From Desulfovibrio sp. OH1186_COT-070 (GTDB taxonomy: Bacteria > Desulfobacterota > Desulfovibrionia > Desulfovibrionales > Desulfovibrionaceae), in NCBI RefSeq assembly GCF_003860215.1, contig NZ_RQYH01000006.1, positions 1-64,000 on the forward strand: a DNA stretch of 64,000 nucleotides, read 5' to 3'. Positions 15,479-24,228 of the stretch are shown here, piece after piece. How positions within the stretch are numbered: the first letter of the stretch is position 1; each line of letters begins with the position of its first letter. The notes under the pieces were generated by a model. The model saw only the letters and a program-made list of their open reading frames with translations, had not been told where the DNA came from and searched no databases. The translations under genes and the position numbers were made by a program.

Positions 15479-15916
15479 TTATTCCTGGGTGAAGCGGTAC
15501 AGCCGGACAGCCAGAGGCTGCATGCTCTTTCTGCTCATGGCGGCAACCACAAAGGAAAAATCCCTGGTCTTGCCCGCTGGCGGGCACGGCCCCCGGTAAT
15601 GGCGGGACAAAACGCCTTCGGGGATCACGCCCGAAACATCATTGTCCCACATGCCGCCGCCAAGAAAAATCTCGCTCCCGTCTTCCACATATTCCATGAG
15701 GCGCACGTCAAAATAGTCGGTACCGGCGGGGATGTCGGCTACCTGAATTTCGGGCGAAATCCGCGAGCAGCGGTGCACATCGCGCAGGGCCACGGTAACG
15801 GACATGCCGCCGGGAACCGGCTGTTCGTCCTTGGCGGCGCAGGCGGAGAGCAGAACGGCAAGACAAAAAACACAAACCAGCACACGCGCCGCAGCGCACG
15901 AAGAACCAAGACCCAT
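15479..15916 (-). CDS. Hypothetical lipoprotein
   Basis: A 145-residue protein of unknown function with a lipoprotein signal peptide: a hydrophobic core, then the lipobox LLSAC with Cys at about residue 27. The mature part is a single small beta-rich domain without a recognisable family motif. It contains RCSRISPEIQVADIPAG, DYFDVRLMEYVEDG and GPCPPAGKTRDFSFVV, which suggests an immunoglobulin-like or similar fold. The start at 15916 has GGAGG 5 nt upstream; the longer frame to 15985 would displace the signal peptide. It is divergent from the aminotransferase gene, with 86 nt between them. Confidence 0.75.
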   Translation of the reverse strand: MGLGSSCAAARVLVCVFCLAVLLSACAAKDEQPVPGGMSVTVALRDVHRCSRISPEIQVADIPAGTDYFDVRLMEYVEDGSEIFLGGGMWDNDVSGVIPEGVLSRHYRGPCPPAGKTRDFSFVVAAMSRKSMQPLAVRLYRFTQE

Positions 15917-16002
15917 GGAATCCTCCGGAGAACGGTTGCCTTGTGCAGATTTTGAAAGCATACTCAATGCCCGCAACAAAGACAACCATACGGGAGCTTT
16001 TC

Positions 16003-17193
16003 ATGTCAATTCTTGCCGACAGTGTTTCCGGCTATCTGGAGCACGCCTCATGGATCCGCCGCATGTTTGAGGCGGGCGGGCAGCTCAAGGCCCGCTTTGG
16101 GGAGGATCAGGTCTGCGACTTCAGCCTGGGCAATCCCGACCTGCCCGCGCCGCCCGCCGTGGCCCGCGGCCTGCGGGAATTCGCCGCCCGCGCCGAAGAA
16201 CCCTTTGCCTTCGGCTACATGCCCAACGGCGGTTTTGCCTGGGCGCGCGAAAAACTTGCCGCCCATCTCGCTGCGGAACAGGGTGTGGACATGGATGCGC
16301 GCCACGTCATTTTGGGCTGCGGCGCGGCAGGTGTGCTCAACGCCTTTTTCCGGGCGACGCTCAACCCCGGCGACGAAGTGCTGGGCTTTGCCCCCTATTT
16401 TGTGGAATACGGCTTTTACGCCGCCAACCACGGGGCAAATTTCCGCGCGGTCATGAGCAAAAAAGACACTTTTACCCCGGATCTGACGGCTCTGGAAAAA
16501 GCCATTGGTCCCAAAACCCGCGCCGTGCTCGTCAATTCGCCCAACAATCCCACGGGGGTCATCTACAGCCAGGACGATATGGCGGCCCTGACGGAACTGC
16601 TGGCAGCGCAAAGCCGCCGGTACGGCAGGCCCATCTGGCTGATCTCCGACGAACCGTACCGCTTTCTGGCCTATGACGGCGTGCAGGTTCCTTCTGTTCT
16701 GCCGCTCTATCCCCACGCGGTGATTGTCAGCTCCTTTTCCAAAAGCCTTTCCCTGCCGGGCGAGCGGCTGGGCTATGCCGCCATTTCTCCGCTGCTGGCC
16801 GAAAGCGCGGAACTCATGGCCGCACTGACCCTGACCACGCGCATTCTCGGCTTCGTGAACCCGCCTGTGATCGGCCAGCATATCATGGCCGCCGCTCTGG
16901 AAAGTCAGGTGGACACCAGCATCTACGCCGCCCGCCGCGCCGCCATGGCCCGCGTTCTCCGGGAGGCGGGCTACGACTTCCTGATGCCGGCCGGGGCATT
17001 CTATTTCTTCCCCAAGGCTCCCGGCGGGGACGATGTGGCCTTTGTCAACGCTTTGCTGGAAGAACGGATACTGGCGGTTCCGGGTACGGGCTTCGGCTGC
17101 CCCGGCCACTTCCGCCTGGCCTTCTGTGTGGACACAGCCGTCATCGAAAGATCTGCCCAGGGCTTTGCCAGGGCGCGCGCCGCAGCAAGCTGA
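16003..17193 (+). CDS. Class I/II PLP-dependent aminotransferase
   Basis: A 396-residue fold-type I aminotransferase. Motifs seen are FGYMPNGGFAWAREKLA near the N-terminus and the cofactor loop GCGAAGVLNAFFRATLNPGDEV. NSPNNPTGVIY and SDEPYRFLAYDG provide the conserved Asn, Asp and Tyr. The Schiff-base lysine is in VSSFSKSLSLPGERLGY, and the substrate-binding Arg near the end is in HFRLAFC. The spacing fits aspartate-type aminotransferases, but the amino acid substrate cannot be assigned. The ATG at 16003 has GGGAG upstream and starts the usual N-terminal helix. Cytoplasmic. Confidence 0.88.
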   Translation: MSILADSVSGYLEHASWIRRMFEAGGQLKARFGEDQVCDFSLGNPDLPAPPAVARGLREFAARAEEPFAFGYMPNGGFAWAREKLAAHLAAEQGVDMDARHVILGCGAAGVLNAFFRATLNPGDEVLGFAPYFVEYGFYAANHGANFRAVMSKKDTFTPDLTALEKAIGPKTRAVLVNSPNNPTGVIYSQDDMAALTELLAAQSRRYGRPIWLISDEPYRFLAYDGVQVPSVLPLYPHAVIVSSFSKSLSLPGERLGYAAISPLLAESAELMAALTLTTRILGFVNPPVIGQHIMAAALESQVDTSIYAARRAAMARVLREAGYDFLMPAGAFYFFPKAPGGDDVAFVNALLEERILAVPGTGFGCPGHFRLAFCVDTAVIERSAQGFARARAAAS

Positions 17194-17506
17194 CCGGCAC
17201 GTCCCCACACTGCCGCTGGCACAGAATATACGCTGGCACGGAATATGCTTTTTCGGAGCGGAGGGAAGTTCTTTCCCTTCGCTCCGATTTGCGTTGACAC
17301 CGTCAACGCAAATCGGAAACCAGGAGCAGGCTGCGGCTTGCCCGCGCCGTCAAGCGACTGGTTTCCGTGCCTTCACCGCAAAGGCGGCATCGCCCACAGC
17401 GGTGGGGCAAAGCCCGCAGGGCGGGATTTGCCTTTGGAGGCAGGATCGGGAGGGAAGTTTTTTCCCTTCGCTCCGACTTTTTTCCGCAACGTCACGGAGG
17501 CCTTCA
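17194..17506. other. 313-bp intergenic segment dense in inverted repeats
   Basis: No gene is supported. Between the aminotransferase and the hook-family gene there is a pair of 27-nt direct repeats (17261-17287 and 17450-17476, one mismatch) with several nested stems between them. The ribosome site GGAGG for the downstream GTG start lies at 17496-17500. Confidence 0.6.
17254..17476. repeat. Structured repeat element (nested hairpins between 27-nt direct repeats)
   Basis: Hairpin 1 is 17254-17286, a 13-bp stem with one G-U pair. Hairpin 2 is 17284-17298 with 17302-17316, a perfect 15-bp stem and 3-nt loop. Longer-range pairs are GGAAACCAG (17315-17323) with CTGGTTTCC (17358-17366) and CAAAGGC (17379-17385) with GCCTTTG (17430-17436). 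CCCAC and GTGGG pair inside the last of these. The outer 27-nt copies share the core GGGAAGTT-N-TTTCCCTTCGC. It could be a small RNA, a REP/MITE-like repeat or a complex leader. Confidence 0.55.
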
Positions 17507-18991
17507 GTGAATTCTGCGTTATACATCGGGGCCACAGGCATGAAAGGCCTGGGCGCGGGCATGAACGTCATCACCCACAATCTGGCCAACGTCAGCACCA
17601 TCGGCTACAAGGAGCAGGACGTCCAGTTCTCCGACCTCATCTATCCGGAGCAGGGCGGTATCGGCCGGTGGTGGGGAGCGCAGGAAAACTCCTATGTGGC
17701 CATAGGCCAGGCCGGAAAGGGCGTGCGTGTGGACACGGTGCGCACCCTGTTCGGACAGGGGGCTCTGGAATCCAGCAATACCGTGACGGATCTGGCCATT
17801 GCCGGAAAAGGCTTTTTTCAGGTCACTGACGGAACGCGAACCTATTACACGCGTGCGGGGGACTTTCGCAACGACAAGGAAGGCGTATTCCGCACGCCAC
17901 AGGGCATGGCCCTCAACGGATACCGGCTCCAGCCCGACGGCAGCCCCGGCGGCCTTGAGCCGGTGACGGTTCCCCGATATTCGCCCATGCCGGCCAAGGC
18001 CACCTCGTCGCTGGACATGCGCCTGAATCTGGGGCTGGACACACAGCACAGCCTGGATCCGGCCAATCCCTATTTCAGCCTGCTGGGGCAGTTCAACGCC
18101 ACGGGCACCCCCCCTCTGGCACCCTCTGCCTACGGCTACGCCCAGGGCATCGATCTTTACGATTCCGGCGGGAACGCCCGCACGGCCACCATCTATTTTG
18201 ACGCCGCGCCGGACGCCACACCGGGCAGCACGGCGCAGTACCTCATTGCCCTTGCGCCGGAAAAGGAAGGCACCAGCGCGCAGGCCCTCATGGCGGGAAC
18301 GCTGAGTTTCAATGTCCAGGGGCAACTCACGAGCATGTCGGCCTTTGTGCCTTCCGCCGGCGACAGCCTTCTGCCCGCCGACTGGATTCCGGCCATGCTC
18401 TCCGCAGACGGACTGCCGCAAATGGAGGCCATGGGCTCCACTGTCAGCGTCAACCTGGGCATCCGGGCTTTGGGCGGCTGGGTCAATCCTCCGGCCAATG
18501 CGGGTGCCGTGGGCACAGACCAGAGCCTTCTCCCGAGCATGGGCACAAACGCCGAACGCAGCGCCGACGCCACGGCCAATTATACTGGCGCTCCCACTCT
18601 GCGCTACGGCATGCAGGACGGTTATCCGGAGGGCATCCTCAGCCGCATCCACATCCATACCGACGGCATTGTCACGGGCTTCTACTCCAACAACCGGAGC
18701 ATGGATCTCTGGCAGATCCCCCTCTGCCGCTTCACCAGCGAGGACGGGTTGCGCCGCGAGGGCGACAACCTCTTTTCCGCCACGCCCGCAGCGGGCGTCA
18801 TGGGCATGGGCACGCCCGGTACAGAAAATTACGGCACTGTCCGTTCGTACAACATCGAGCAGTCCAATGTGGACATGGCCGCAGAAATGGTGGACATGAT
18901 CATCACCCAGCGCGGATTCCAGTCCAACAGCAAGGTGGTGACCACAGCCGACCAGATGTTGCAGAGGGCGGTGGAACTCAAGCGTTCGTAA
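17507..18991 (+). CDS. Flagellar hook-basal body protein, FlgE/F/G family
   Basis: A 494-residue rod/hook-family protein. The N-terminal signature LYIGATGMKGLGAGMNVITHNLANVSTIGYKEQ is followed by DLAIAGKGFFQV and TRAGDFRNDKEG. The C-terminus carries SNVDMAAEMVDMIITQRGFQSNSKVVTTADQMLQ. The variable middle (about 170-400) is Ser/Gly/Ala-rich, as in hook proteins. The size fits FlgE rather than the shorter rod proteins FlgF or FlgG. The start is GTG 17507: GGAGG lies 6 nt upstream and the homology begins at the next residue. The longer frame from 17033 runs through the aminotransferase and is rejected. It is exported by the flagellar type III system. It stands apart from the fli operon in this window. 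Confidence 0.85.
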   Translation: MNSALYIGATGMKGLGAGMNVITHNLANVSTIGYKEQDVQFSDLIYPEQGGIGRWWGAQENSYVAIGQAGKGVRVDTVRTLFGQGALESSNTVTDLAIAGKGFFQVTDGTRTYYTRAGDFRNDKEGVFRTPQGMALNGYRLQPDGSPGGLEPVTVPRYSPMPAKATSSLDMRLNLGLDTQHSLDPANPYFSLLGQFNATGTPPLAPSAYGYAQGIDLYDSGGNARTATIYFDAAPDATPGSTAQYLIALAPEKEGTSAQALMAGTLSFNVQGQLTSMSAFVPSAGDSLLPADWIPAMLSADGLPQMEAMGSTVSVNLGIRALGGWVNPPANAGAVGTDQSLLPSMGTNAERSADATANYTGAPTLRYGMQDGYPEGILSRIHIHTDGIVTGFYSNNRSMDLWQIPLCRFTSEDGLRREGDNLFSATPAAGVMGMGTPGTENYGTVRSYNIEQSNVDMAAEMVDMIITQRGFQSNSKVVTTADQMLQRAVELKRS

Positions 18992-19045
18992 TCCCGACCG
19001 CGCGGGCATCTTGCCGTGCCCGTGGCCGTGGACTACACTGCCCGC

Positions 19046-19939
19046 ATGAAAAAAATCTTTCCGCGCCCCGGCGCGCGGGGCCTGATGCTCCCGCGCGCCG
19101 CAGCCGACGGCCATGCGGACATCTACGGCGTTGTCGGCTGGCCTCTGGCCCAGAGCCTCTCCCCCCTGCTGCACAATACGGGCTTTGCCGCCCTGGGCCT
19201 GCCCGCGCTCTACCGGCGCTTCGAGGTGCCGCCCCAGGCCCTCGCGGCCTTTATGGACAGCGTGCGCCTGCTGGGCATCAAAGGGTGCTCCGTGACCATC
19301 CCCCACAAGGTCGCCCTCCTGCCCCTGCTGGACGAAACCAGCCCTGTTGTTTGCCGTGTGGGGGCCGCCAACACGGTCTTCTGGCGCGAAGGCCGCCTTT
19401 GCGGGGAAAATACGGATGTCGCCGGTTTTCTGGCCCCTTTGGCCGATGCTCATCTCGCCGGGGGCGGGGCGCTCCTGCTGGGCGCGGGCGGAGCGGCCAG
19501 AGCCGCTGCCGCGGGCCTGCTTTCCCTGCCTGACGACAGACGCCCCTCCCAAATTTTTGTAGCCACGCCCTCTGACGCATCCCACCTCCCCCTGGCCGAA
19601 GAATTCGGCCTGCATCCCCTGCCCTGGCGGGAACGCCACCGCGTACAGGCCAGGCTCATTGTCAACGCCACCCCGCTGGGCATGCGCGGCAAGGCACAGG
19701 ACGCAAGTCCCTACGATTTTTCTTCCCGCCTCCCACACACTATTGCCTACGACATGGTCTACAATCCCCTGGAAACCCGCTTTCTGCGGGAAGCGCGCAG
19801 CGCGGGCCTGACATGCGTTTCCGGGCTGGAAATGTTTTTCGCCCAAGGGGATGCCCAGTTCCGCCTCTGGACAGGACGCCCGCTGCCGCCCACGGCACGC
19901 CGGGCGCTGCATGCGGCCCTGACGGACGCTGCGCCCTGA
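19046..19939 (+). CDS. aroE: Shikimate dehydrogenase
   Basis: A 297-residue NADP-dependent enzyme reducing 3-dehydroshikimate to shikimate in aromatic amino acid synthesis. Substrate-binding Ser residues lie in GWPLAQSLSPLLHN, the catalytic Lys in GCSVTIPHKVA, and the Asp partner in GENTDVAGF. The NADP fold is LLLGAGGAARAAAAG, and NATPLGM and YDMVYNPLETRFL are typical. The start is uncertain: ATG 19046, GTG 19016 and ATG 19085 are all in frame and none has a convincing ribosome site. It lies 54 nt after the hook-family gene. Confidence 0.93.
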   Translation: MKKIFPRPGARGLMLPRAAADGHADIYGVVGWPLAQSLSPLLHNTGFAALGLPALYRRFEVPPQALAAFMDSVRLLGIKGCSVTIPHKVALLPLLDETSPVVCRVGAANTVFWREGRLCGENTDVAGFLAPLADAHLAGGGALLLGAGGAARAAAAGLLSLPDDRRPSQIFVATPSDASHLPLAEEFGLHPLPWRERHRVQARLIVNATPLGMRGKAQDASPYDFSSRLPHTIAYDMVYNPLETRFLREARSAGLTCVSGLEMFFAQGDAQFRLWTGRPLPPTARRALHAALTDAAP

Positions 19940-20067
19940 CCAGTGCCGCAACCGGCGGCGTTGTGCGGCTCCGGCACAGAAGCGCGGCAAACCTTGCGGC
20001 CCGGCCCGGACTGCCGTACACTGGCACGCTCCTGCGGCAAGGCCTCACGCAACACCACGGACAGCCC

Positions 20068-20568
20068 ATGAAACATCCCGCTCCCTGCCCGCACTGCGGC
20101 GCATCCCCCTACCGCAATCCCGTACCCACTGTGGACGTTGTCATCCACGATCCTGCCTGCGGCGTCGTCATCATCCGCCGGGCCAATAAGCCTGTGGGTT
20201 ATGCCCTGCCCGGCGGCTTCATTGATGCGGGAGAATCCGCCGAAACTGCGGCCGTGCGGGAAATGCGCGAAGAAACCGGCCTGAACGTGGAGCTGACGGG
20301 CCTTTTGGGCGTCTATTCCCGCCCTGACCGGGATCCGCGCGGGCACACGCTGACCGTAGCTTTTACTGCCCGCGCCCTCAATCCCGCAGATCTTCTGGCC
20401 GGGGACGATGCCGCCCAAGCCGCCTTTTTTCCTCTGGATGCCCTGCCCTCGCCGCTGGTCTTTGACCATGCCCAAATTCTGGAGGACTTTGCGCAGAGCC
20501 TCAAAGGCCTGCGCCCGCTGGCGGCGGTGCAGCCGCCCTGCGCCCTCATAAACGGGGGAGGCCGCTGA
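20068..20568 (+). CDS. Nudix hydrolase
   Basis: A 166-residue Nudix protein. The complete Nudix box (GX5EX7REUXEEXGU) runs through GGFIDAGESAETAAVREMRE and the following ETGLNV. A short N-terminal CPHCG segment suggests half of a zinc ribbon. Such enzymes cleave nucleoside diphosphate-linked compounds (for example NADH, ADP-ribose or oxidised nucleotides); the substrate is unknown. Its TGA overlaps the ATG of the UbiD-family gene (ATGA), so the two are translationally coupled. That link is unusual for a housecleaning Nudix enzyme. Confidence 0.88.
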   Translation: MKHPAPCPHCGASPYRNPVPTVDVVIHDPACGVVIIRRANKPVGYALPGGFIDAGESAETAAVREMREETGLNVELTGLLGVYSRPDRDPRGHTLTVAFTARALNPADLLAGDDAAQAAFFPLDALPSPLVFDHAQILEDFAQSLKGLRPLAAVQPPCALINGGGR

Positions 20569-22436
20569 TGGGATACGCCAGCATGGGGGAATGCCTGGCC
20601 GACCTTGAAGCCCACGGCCATCTGGCGCGCATTGATACGGAGCTGGATCCCTGTCAGGAACTGCCCGCAATCCAGCGCCGCGCCTTTCAGGCCGGAGCAC
20701 CGGCCCTGCTCTTCACGCGGGTCAGGGGCACGCCCTTTCCCGTGCTGGCCAATCTGTTCGGCACAAAAGAGCGGCTGCGGCACATCTTTCGCGACAGTCT
20801 GCCTGCGGTGGAGGCCGTGCTGCGGCTCAAGGCCGATCCCGCAGCCGCCCTGCGCAAGCCCTGGGCCTGCCTTTCGGCCCTGCCGGGACTGGCGCGCATG
20901 CTGCCGCGCCTGACAAAAACAGGCAAAAACCCGCCTGCGGGCGTTCCCGTGCTGGAATGCAGCACCCGGCTTTGCGACTTGCCGCAGATCGTGGGCTGGC
21001 CGCTGGAAGGCGGCCCCTTCATCACCCTGCCTCTGGTGTACAGCGAAGACCCTCTGCGTCCCGGCCCCGGCTCCTCCAACCTGGGCATGTACCGCGTACA
21101 GATGGGCGGCAACGAATACGGCCCGGACGAAGTGGGCCTGCACTACCAGATCCACCGCGGTCTGGCCGTCCACCACGCCCACGCCCTGAGTCAGGGCAAG
21201 GCTCTGCCTGTGCATATTTATGTGGGCGGCCCGCCCAGCCTTACCCTGGCAGCAGTCATGCCCCTGCCCGAAGGCCTTTCGGAACTGCGCTTTGCCGGTC
21301 TTCTGGGCGGTCGGCGCGTCCGGCTGGCGTCCGTGCCCGGCCTGCCGCTGCCCGTGCTGACCCAGGCCGACTTCTGCATCAGCGGGCACATTCTGCCCAC
21401 CACCAAGCCCGAAGGGCCTTTTGGCGACCATCTGGGCTATTACAGCCTGACCCACGACTTCCCGGCCCTGCGCGTGGAGGCGGTGTACCACCGCAAGGAC
21501 GCGGTCTGGCCGTTCACATCCGTGGGACGCCCCCCGCAGGAAGACACGGTCTTCGGGGATTTCATCCACGAGCTGACCGGCCCTCTGGTATCGCAGGTCT
21601 TTCCCGGCGTGCGCGAAGTGCATGCCGTGGACGCGGCCGGAGTGCACCCCCTGCTGCTGGCTCTGGGCAGCGAGCGCTATACGCCTTATGAAAGCGAGCG
21701 CCGCCCCCGCGAACTCATCACTGCGGGGCTGCACCTTCTGGGCTTCACGCAGACAGCCCTTGCCAAGTATGTGCTGCTGGCGGCCCATGAAGACGCTCCG
21801 GGGCTGACGGCCCACGATGCGCCCGCATTTTTGCGCCACATGCTGGAACGCGCGGATTTCTCGCGCGATCTGCACTTTATTACCCGCAGCACCAACGATA
21901 CCCTGGACTACACGGGTACAGACTTCAACGAAGGCTCCAAACTTGTCTGGGCCTCGGCCGGGCCGCAGCGGCGTACTCTGGGTGTGGAATTGGGCGGAGC
22001 GGCAAGCCTGCCTTCCCTGCCCGAAGGCTTTGGCAAAGCCCGCCTGGCGGGGCCGGGCATCCTGCTGCTGGAAGGCCCGCGGCACACTCTAGACCGCAAT
22101 CAGTGCGACCCGCGCATGGAGGATCTGGCCAGAGCACTGACGGACTGGCCGGGCGGCGAGGCTTTCCCTCTGGTGGTTGTTGTGGACGATGCGGACTTTT
22201 GCGCCCGCAGCCCGGAAAATTTTCTGTGGGCGGCCTTCACCCGTTCGGATCCGGCTGCGGACATTTACGGAGCGGGAGCCGCTGTACGCGCCAAGCACTG
22301 GTCCTGCGAGGCCCCGCTTGTCATGGACGCGCGCCTGAAGCCCTTCCACGCGCCGCCGCTGGAAGAAGACCCGGCAGTGACCCGCAGGGTGGAAAGCCTG
22401 GCTGCGCCCGGCGGCCCGCTGCACGGGCTTTTGTAA
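20568..22436 (+). CDS. UbiD family decarboxylase
   Basis: A 622-residue member of the prenylated-FMN-dependent UbiD decarboxylase family. Recognisable blocks are GSSNLGMYRVQ (the conserved Arg), HIYVGGPPSLTLAAVMPLP and EGPFGDHLGYYS (the catalytic Glu region), and VKTV-like C-terminal features around YTGTDFNEGSKLVWASAGP. The length exceeds E. coli UbiD (about 500) and fits the long clade linked to menaquinone formation in futalosine-pathway bacteria, or aromatic acid decarboxylation. The pFMN synthase UbiX is not in the window. Coupled to the upstream Nudix gene by ATGA overlap. Confidence 0.85.
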   Translation: MGYASMGECLADLEAHGHLARIDTELDPCQELPAIQRRAFQAGAPALLFTRVRGTPFPVLANLFGTKERLRHIFRDSLPAVEAVLRLKADPAAALRKPWACLSALPGLARMLPRLTKTGKNPPAGVPVLECSTRLCDLPQIVGWPLEGGPFITLPLVYSEDPLRPGPGSSNLGMYRVQMGGNEYGPDEVGLHYQIHRGLAVHHAHALSQGKALPVHIYVGGPPSLTLAAVMPLPEGLSELRFAGLLGGRRVRLASVPGLPLPVLTQADFCISGHILPTTKPEGPFGDHLGYYSLTHDFPALRVEAVYHRKDAVWPFTSVGRPPQEDTVFGDFIHELTGPLVSQVFPGVREVHAVDAAGVHPLLLALGSERYTPYESERRPRELITAGLHLLGFTQTALAKYVLLAAHEDAPGLTAHDAPAFLRHMLERADFSRDLHFITRSTNDTLDYTGTDFNEGSKLVWASAGPQRRTLGVELGGAASLPSLPEGFGKARLAGPGILLLEGPRHTLDRNQCDPRMEDLARALTDWPGGEAFPLVVVVDDADFCARSPENFLWAAFTRSDPAADIYGAGAAVRAKHWSCEAPLVMDARLKPFHAPPLEEDPAVTRRVESLAAPGGPLHGLL

Positions 22437-22466
22437 GCTCCCTGCGCCAACAGAAAAGAGCATGGC

Positions 22467-24143
22467 ATGAAGATCGCCCTTGTCCAGTGCAACAGCGTTA
22501 CCGGAGACATTGCCGGAAATCTGGAAAACATTCTCGAAGCTGCGGCGCAGGCCGCACGGGCCGGAGCCGAACTCTGCGTGACGCCCGAACTGGCTCTCTG
22601 CGGCGTGGCTCCGCGACACTATCTCTGCGCCGAGGATTTTGCTTCCGGCTGCCTCACGGCGCTGGACAAAATGGCGGTCGCCCTTGCGGACGGCCCGCCG
22701 CTGCTGGTGGGCACGCCCGTGCCCAGCGCGTATGCCGCAAGCCTGCTGTCCAATGCTGCTGTTCTTGTGGAAAAAGGACGGTGGCGCGTGGTCTCGCGCA
22801 AGGTTTGTCAGGAAACGGCGTTGCGGCAGGATGCTCATGCGCCGCAACGCGGGGACGACGGTCTTTTTGACCGCGGTATCTCCTGCGGCATTCTGGCTCT
22901 GGGCGGCTGGCGGCTGGGCGTGGTGCTTTGCGAGGAAAGCCGGGGCGGCGATGCATCTTTCTGGCAGCCGCGCCATGCCGGCGGGCACAGCGCCTTCATG
23001 GAACTGCTCCGGCGCGGAGTGGACGCTGTTGTCCACCTGAACGCGTCCCCTTTTCGCGCGGGCTCGCAGGCCATGACGGAGCACATGCTTTCCCACGTGG
23101 CAGCCAGGCATCATGTTTACATTTTTTCCGCCAACATGGTAGGCGGCAACGACAGCCGCGTGTACCACGGCCAGAGCCTGGCTATCGACCCCACCGGGCA
23201 GTTGCTGGGCCGCGGCAAGGCTTTTGAGGAAGATCTTCTCCTGCTGGATACCTCCTCCGCCCGTGGCGGGGGGAGGGTCGCGCCCCCCCCCGCCTGCCGG
23301 GAGGAGGAATACTGGCGGGCGCTGGTGCTCGGCACACGGGATTTCGTGCACAAGTGCGGCATGGAAAGGGTTCTGGTGGCCCTGTCCGGAGGCATGGATT
23401 CGGCCCTGGTCTGCTGCGTGGCTGTGGAAGCCCTGGGGGCGGACAATGTTACGGGCGTTCTGATGCCCTCCCCTCACAGCAGCGCAGGCTCGCTGGACGA
23501 TGCCCGCGCTCTGGCGGAGAATCTGGGCATACGAACCCTGACCATCCCCATAGGCCCGCTCATGCACGGTTTTGCCCAGGCCCTTGCGCCGGGTCTGGAA
23601 CTTTTTGCGGAGCCGCCCGGCGATGTGACCTTTGAAAACATCCAGGCCCGCATTCGCGGCTGCATCGTCGCCTCGCTGGCCAACCGCGCGCAAGCCCTGG
23701 TTCTCAACACCGGCAACAAGAGCGAATGCGCCGTGGGCTACAGCACCCTGTACGGCGATACCGTGGGCGCGCTGTCCGTTATCGGCGACCTGACCAAAAC
23801 CCTCGTCTACGCCGTGGGACGCTGGTACAACGACCACAGGGACGCGCGCATCCCCGAAGAAATCTTCCGCAAGCCCCCTTCGGCGGAACTGCGCCCCGGC
23901 CAGAAAGACGAGGACAGCCTCCCGCCTTACGAAAAACTGGATCCGCTGCTGGAAAGCCTGCTCGCGCCCGCCTCCTCCGGCACTGCCCCGCAGACACCAT
24001 TGCGGCAGGAAATACGCCGGAAGCTGTTTGCTGCGGAGTTCAAACGGCGGCAGGAGCCGCTGGCCATCTGCGTTACTTCCGTACCTTTCGGCAACGCATG
24101 GCAGACGCCTGTGGCCGGGCGCTACAGGCTGCCGCAGCCCTGA
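22467..24143 (+). CDS. nadE: Glutamine-dependent NAD(+) synthetase
   Basis: A 558-residue two-domain enzyme making NAD from deamido-NAD with glutamine as nitrogen donor. Residues 1-265 are a nitrilase-type glutaminase: Glu in TPELALCG, Lys in SRKVCQETA and the nucleophile Cys in VLCEESRGG. Residues 285-550 are the synthetase: the ATP P-loop LSGGMDSALVCC and the TGNKSECAVGYSTLYGD motif. The Pro-rich loop between the domains (VAPPPACREEEYW) is typical. The ATG follows AAAGAG and starts 30 nt after the UbiD-family stop. Confidence 0.95.
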   Translation: MKIALVQCNSVTGDIAGNLENILEAAAQAARAGAELCVTPELALCGVAPRHYLCAEDFASGCLTALDKMAVALADGPPLLVGTPVPSAYAASLLSNAAVLVEKGRWRVVSRKVCQETALRQDAHAPQRGDDGLFDRGISCGILALGGWRLGVVLCEESRGGDASFWQPRHAGGHSAFMELLRRGVDAVVHLNASPFRAGSQAMTEHMLSHVAARHHVYIFSANMVGGNDSRVYHGQSLAIDPTGQLLGRGKAFEEDLLLLDTSSARGGGRVAPPPACREEEYWRALVLGTRDFVHKCGMERVLVALSGGMDSALVCCVAVEALGADNVTGVLMPSPHSSAGSLDDARALAENLGIRTLTIPIGPLMHGFAQALAPGLELFAEPPGDVTFENIQARIRGCIVASLANRAQALVLNTGNKSECAVGYSTLYGDTVGALSVIGDLTKTLVYAVGRWYNDHRDARIPEEIFRKPPSAELRPGQKDEDSLPPYEKLDPLLESLLAPASSGTAPQTPLRQEIRRKLFAAEFKRRQEPLAICVTSVPFGNAWQTPVAGRYRLPQP

Positions 24144-24228
24144 CAGTTGCGCGCCCGGTGTTTTTTCTTGAAGCCCGCGGCGCACTGGAGTATGAGCAGG
24201 AAACCACACAACGCATCAGGAGACAGGC

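Noticed and set aside
17033-17506. Upstream extension of the hook-family gene
   Set aside because: The frame overlaps the aminotransferase and the repeat segment; family homology starts right after GTG 17507, which has a GGAGG site.
17519-19990. 823-codon minus-strand frame across the hook-family and aroE genes
   Set aside because: It covers two clearly recognisable plus-strand genes and shows only low-complexity shadow sequence.
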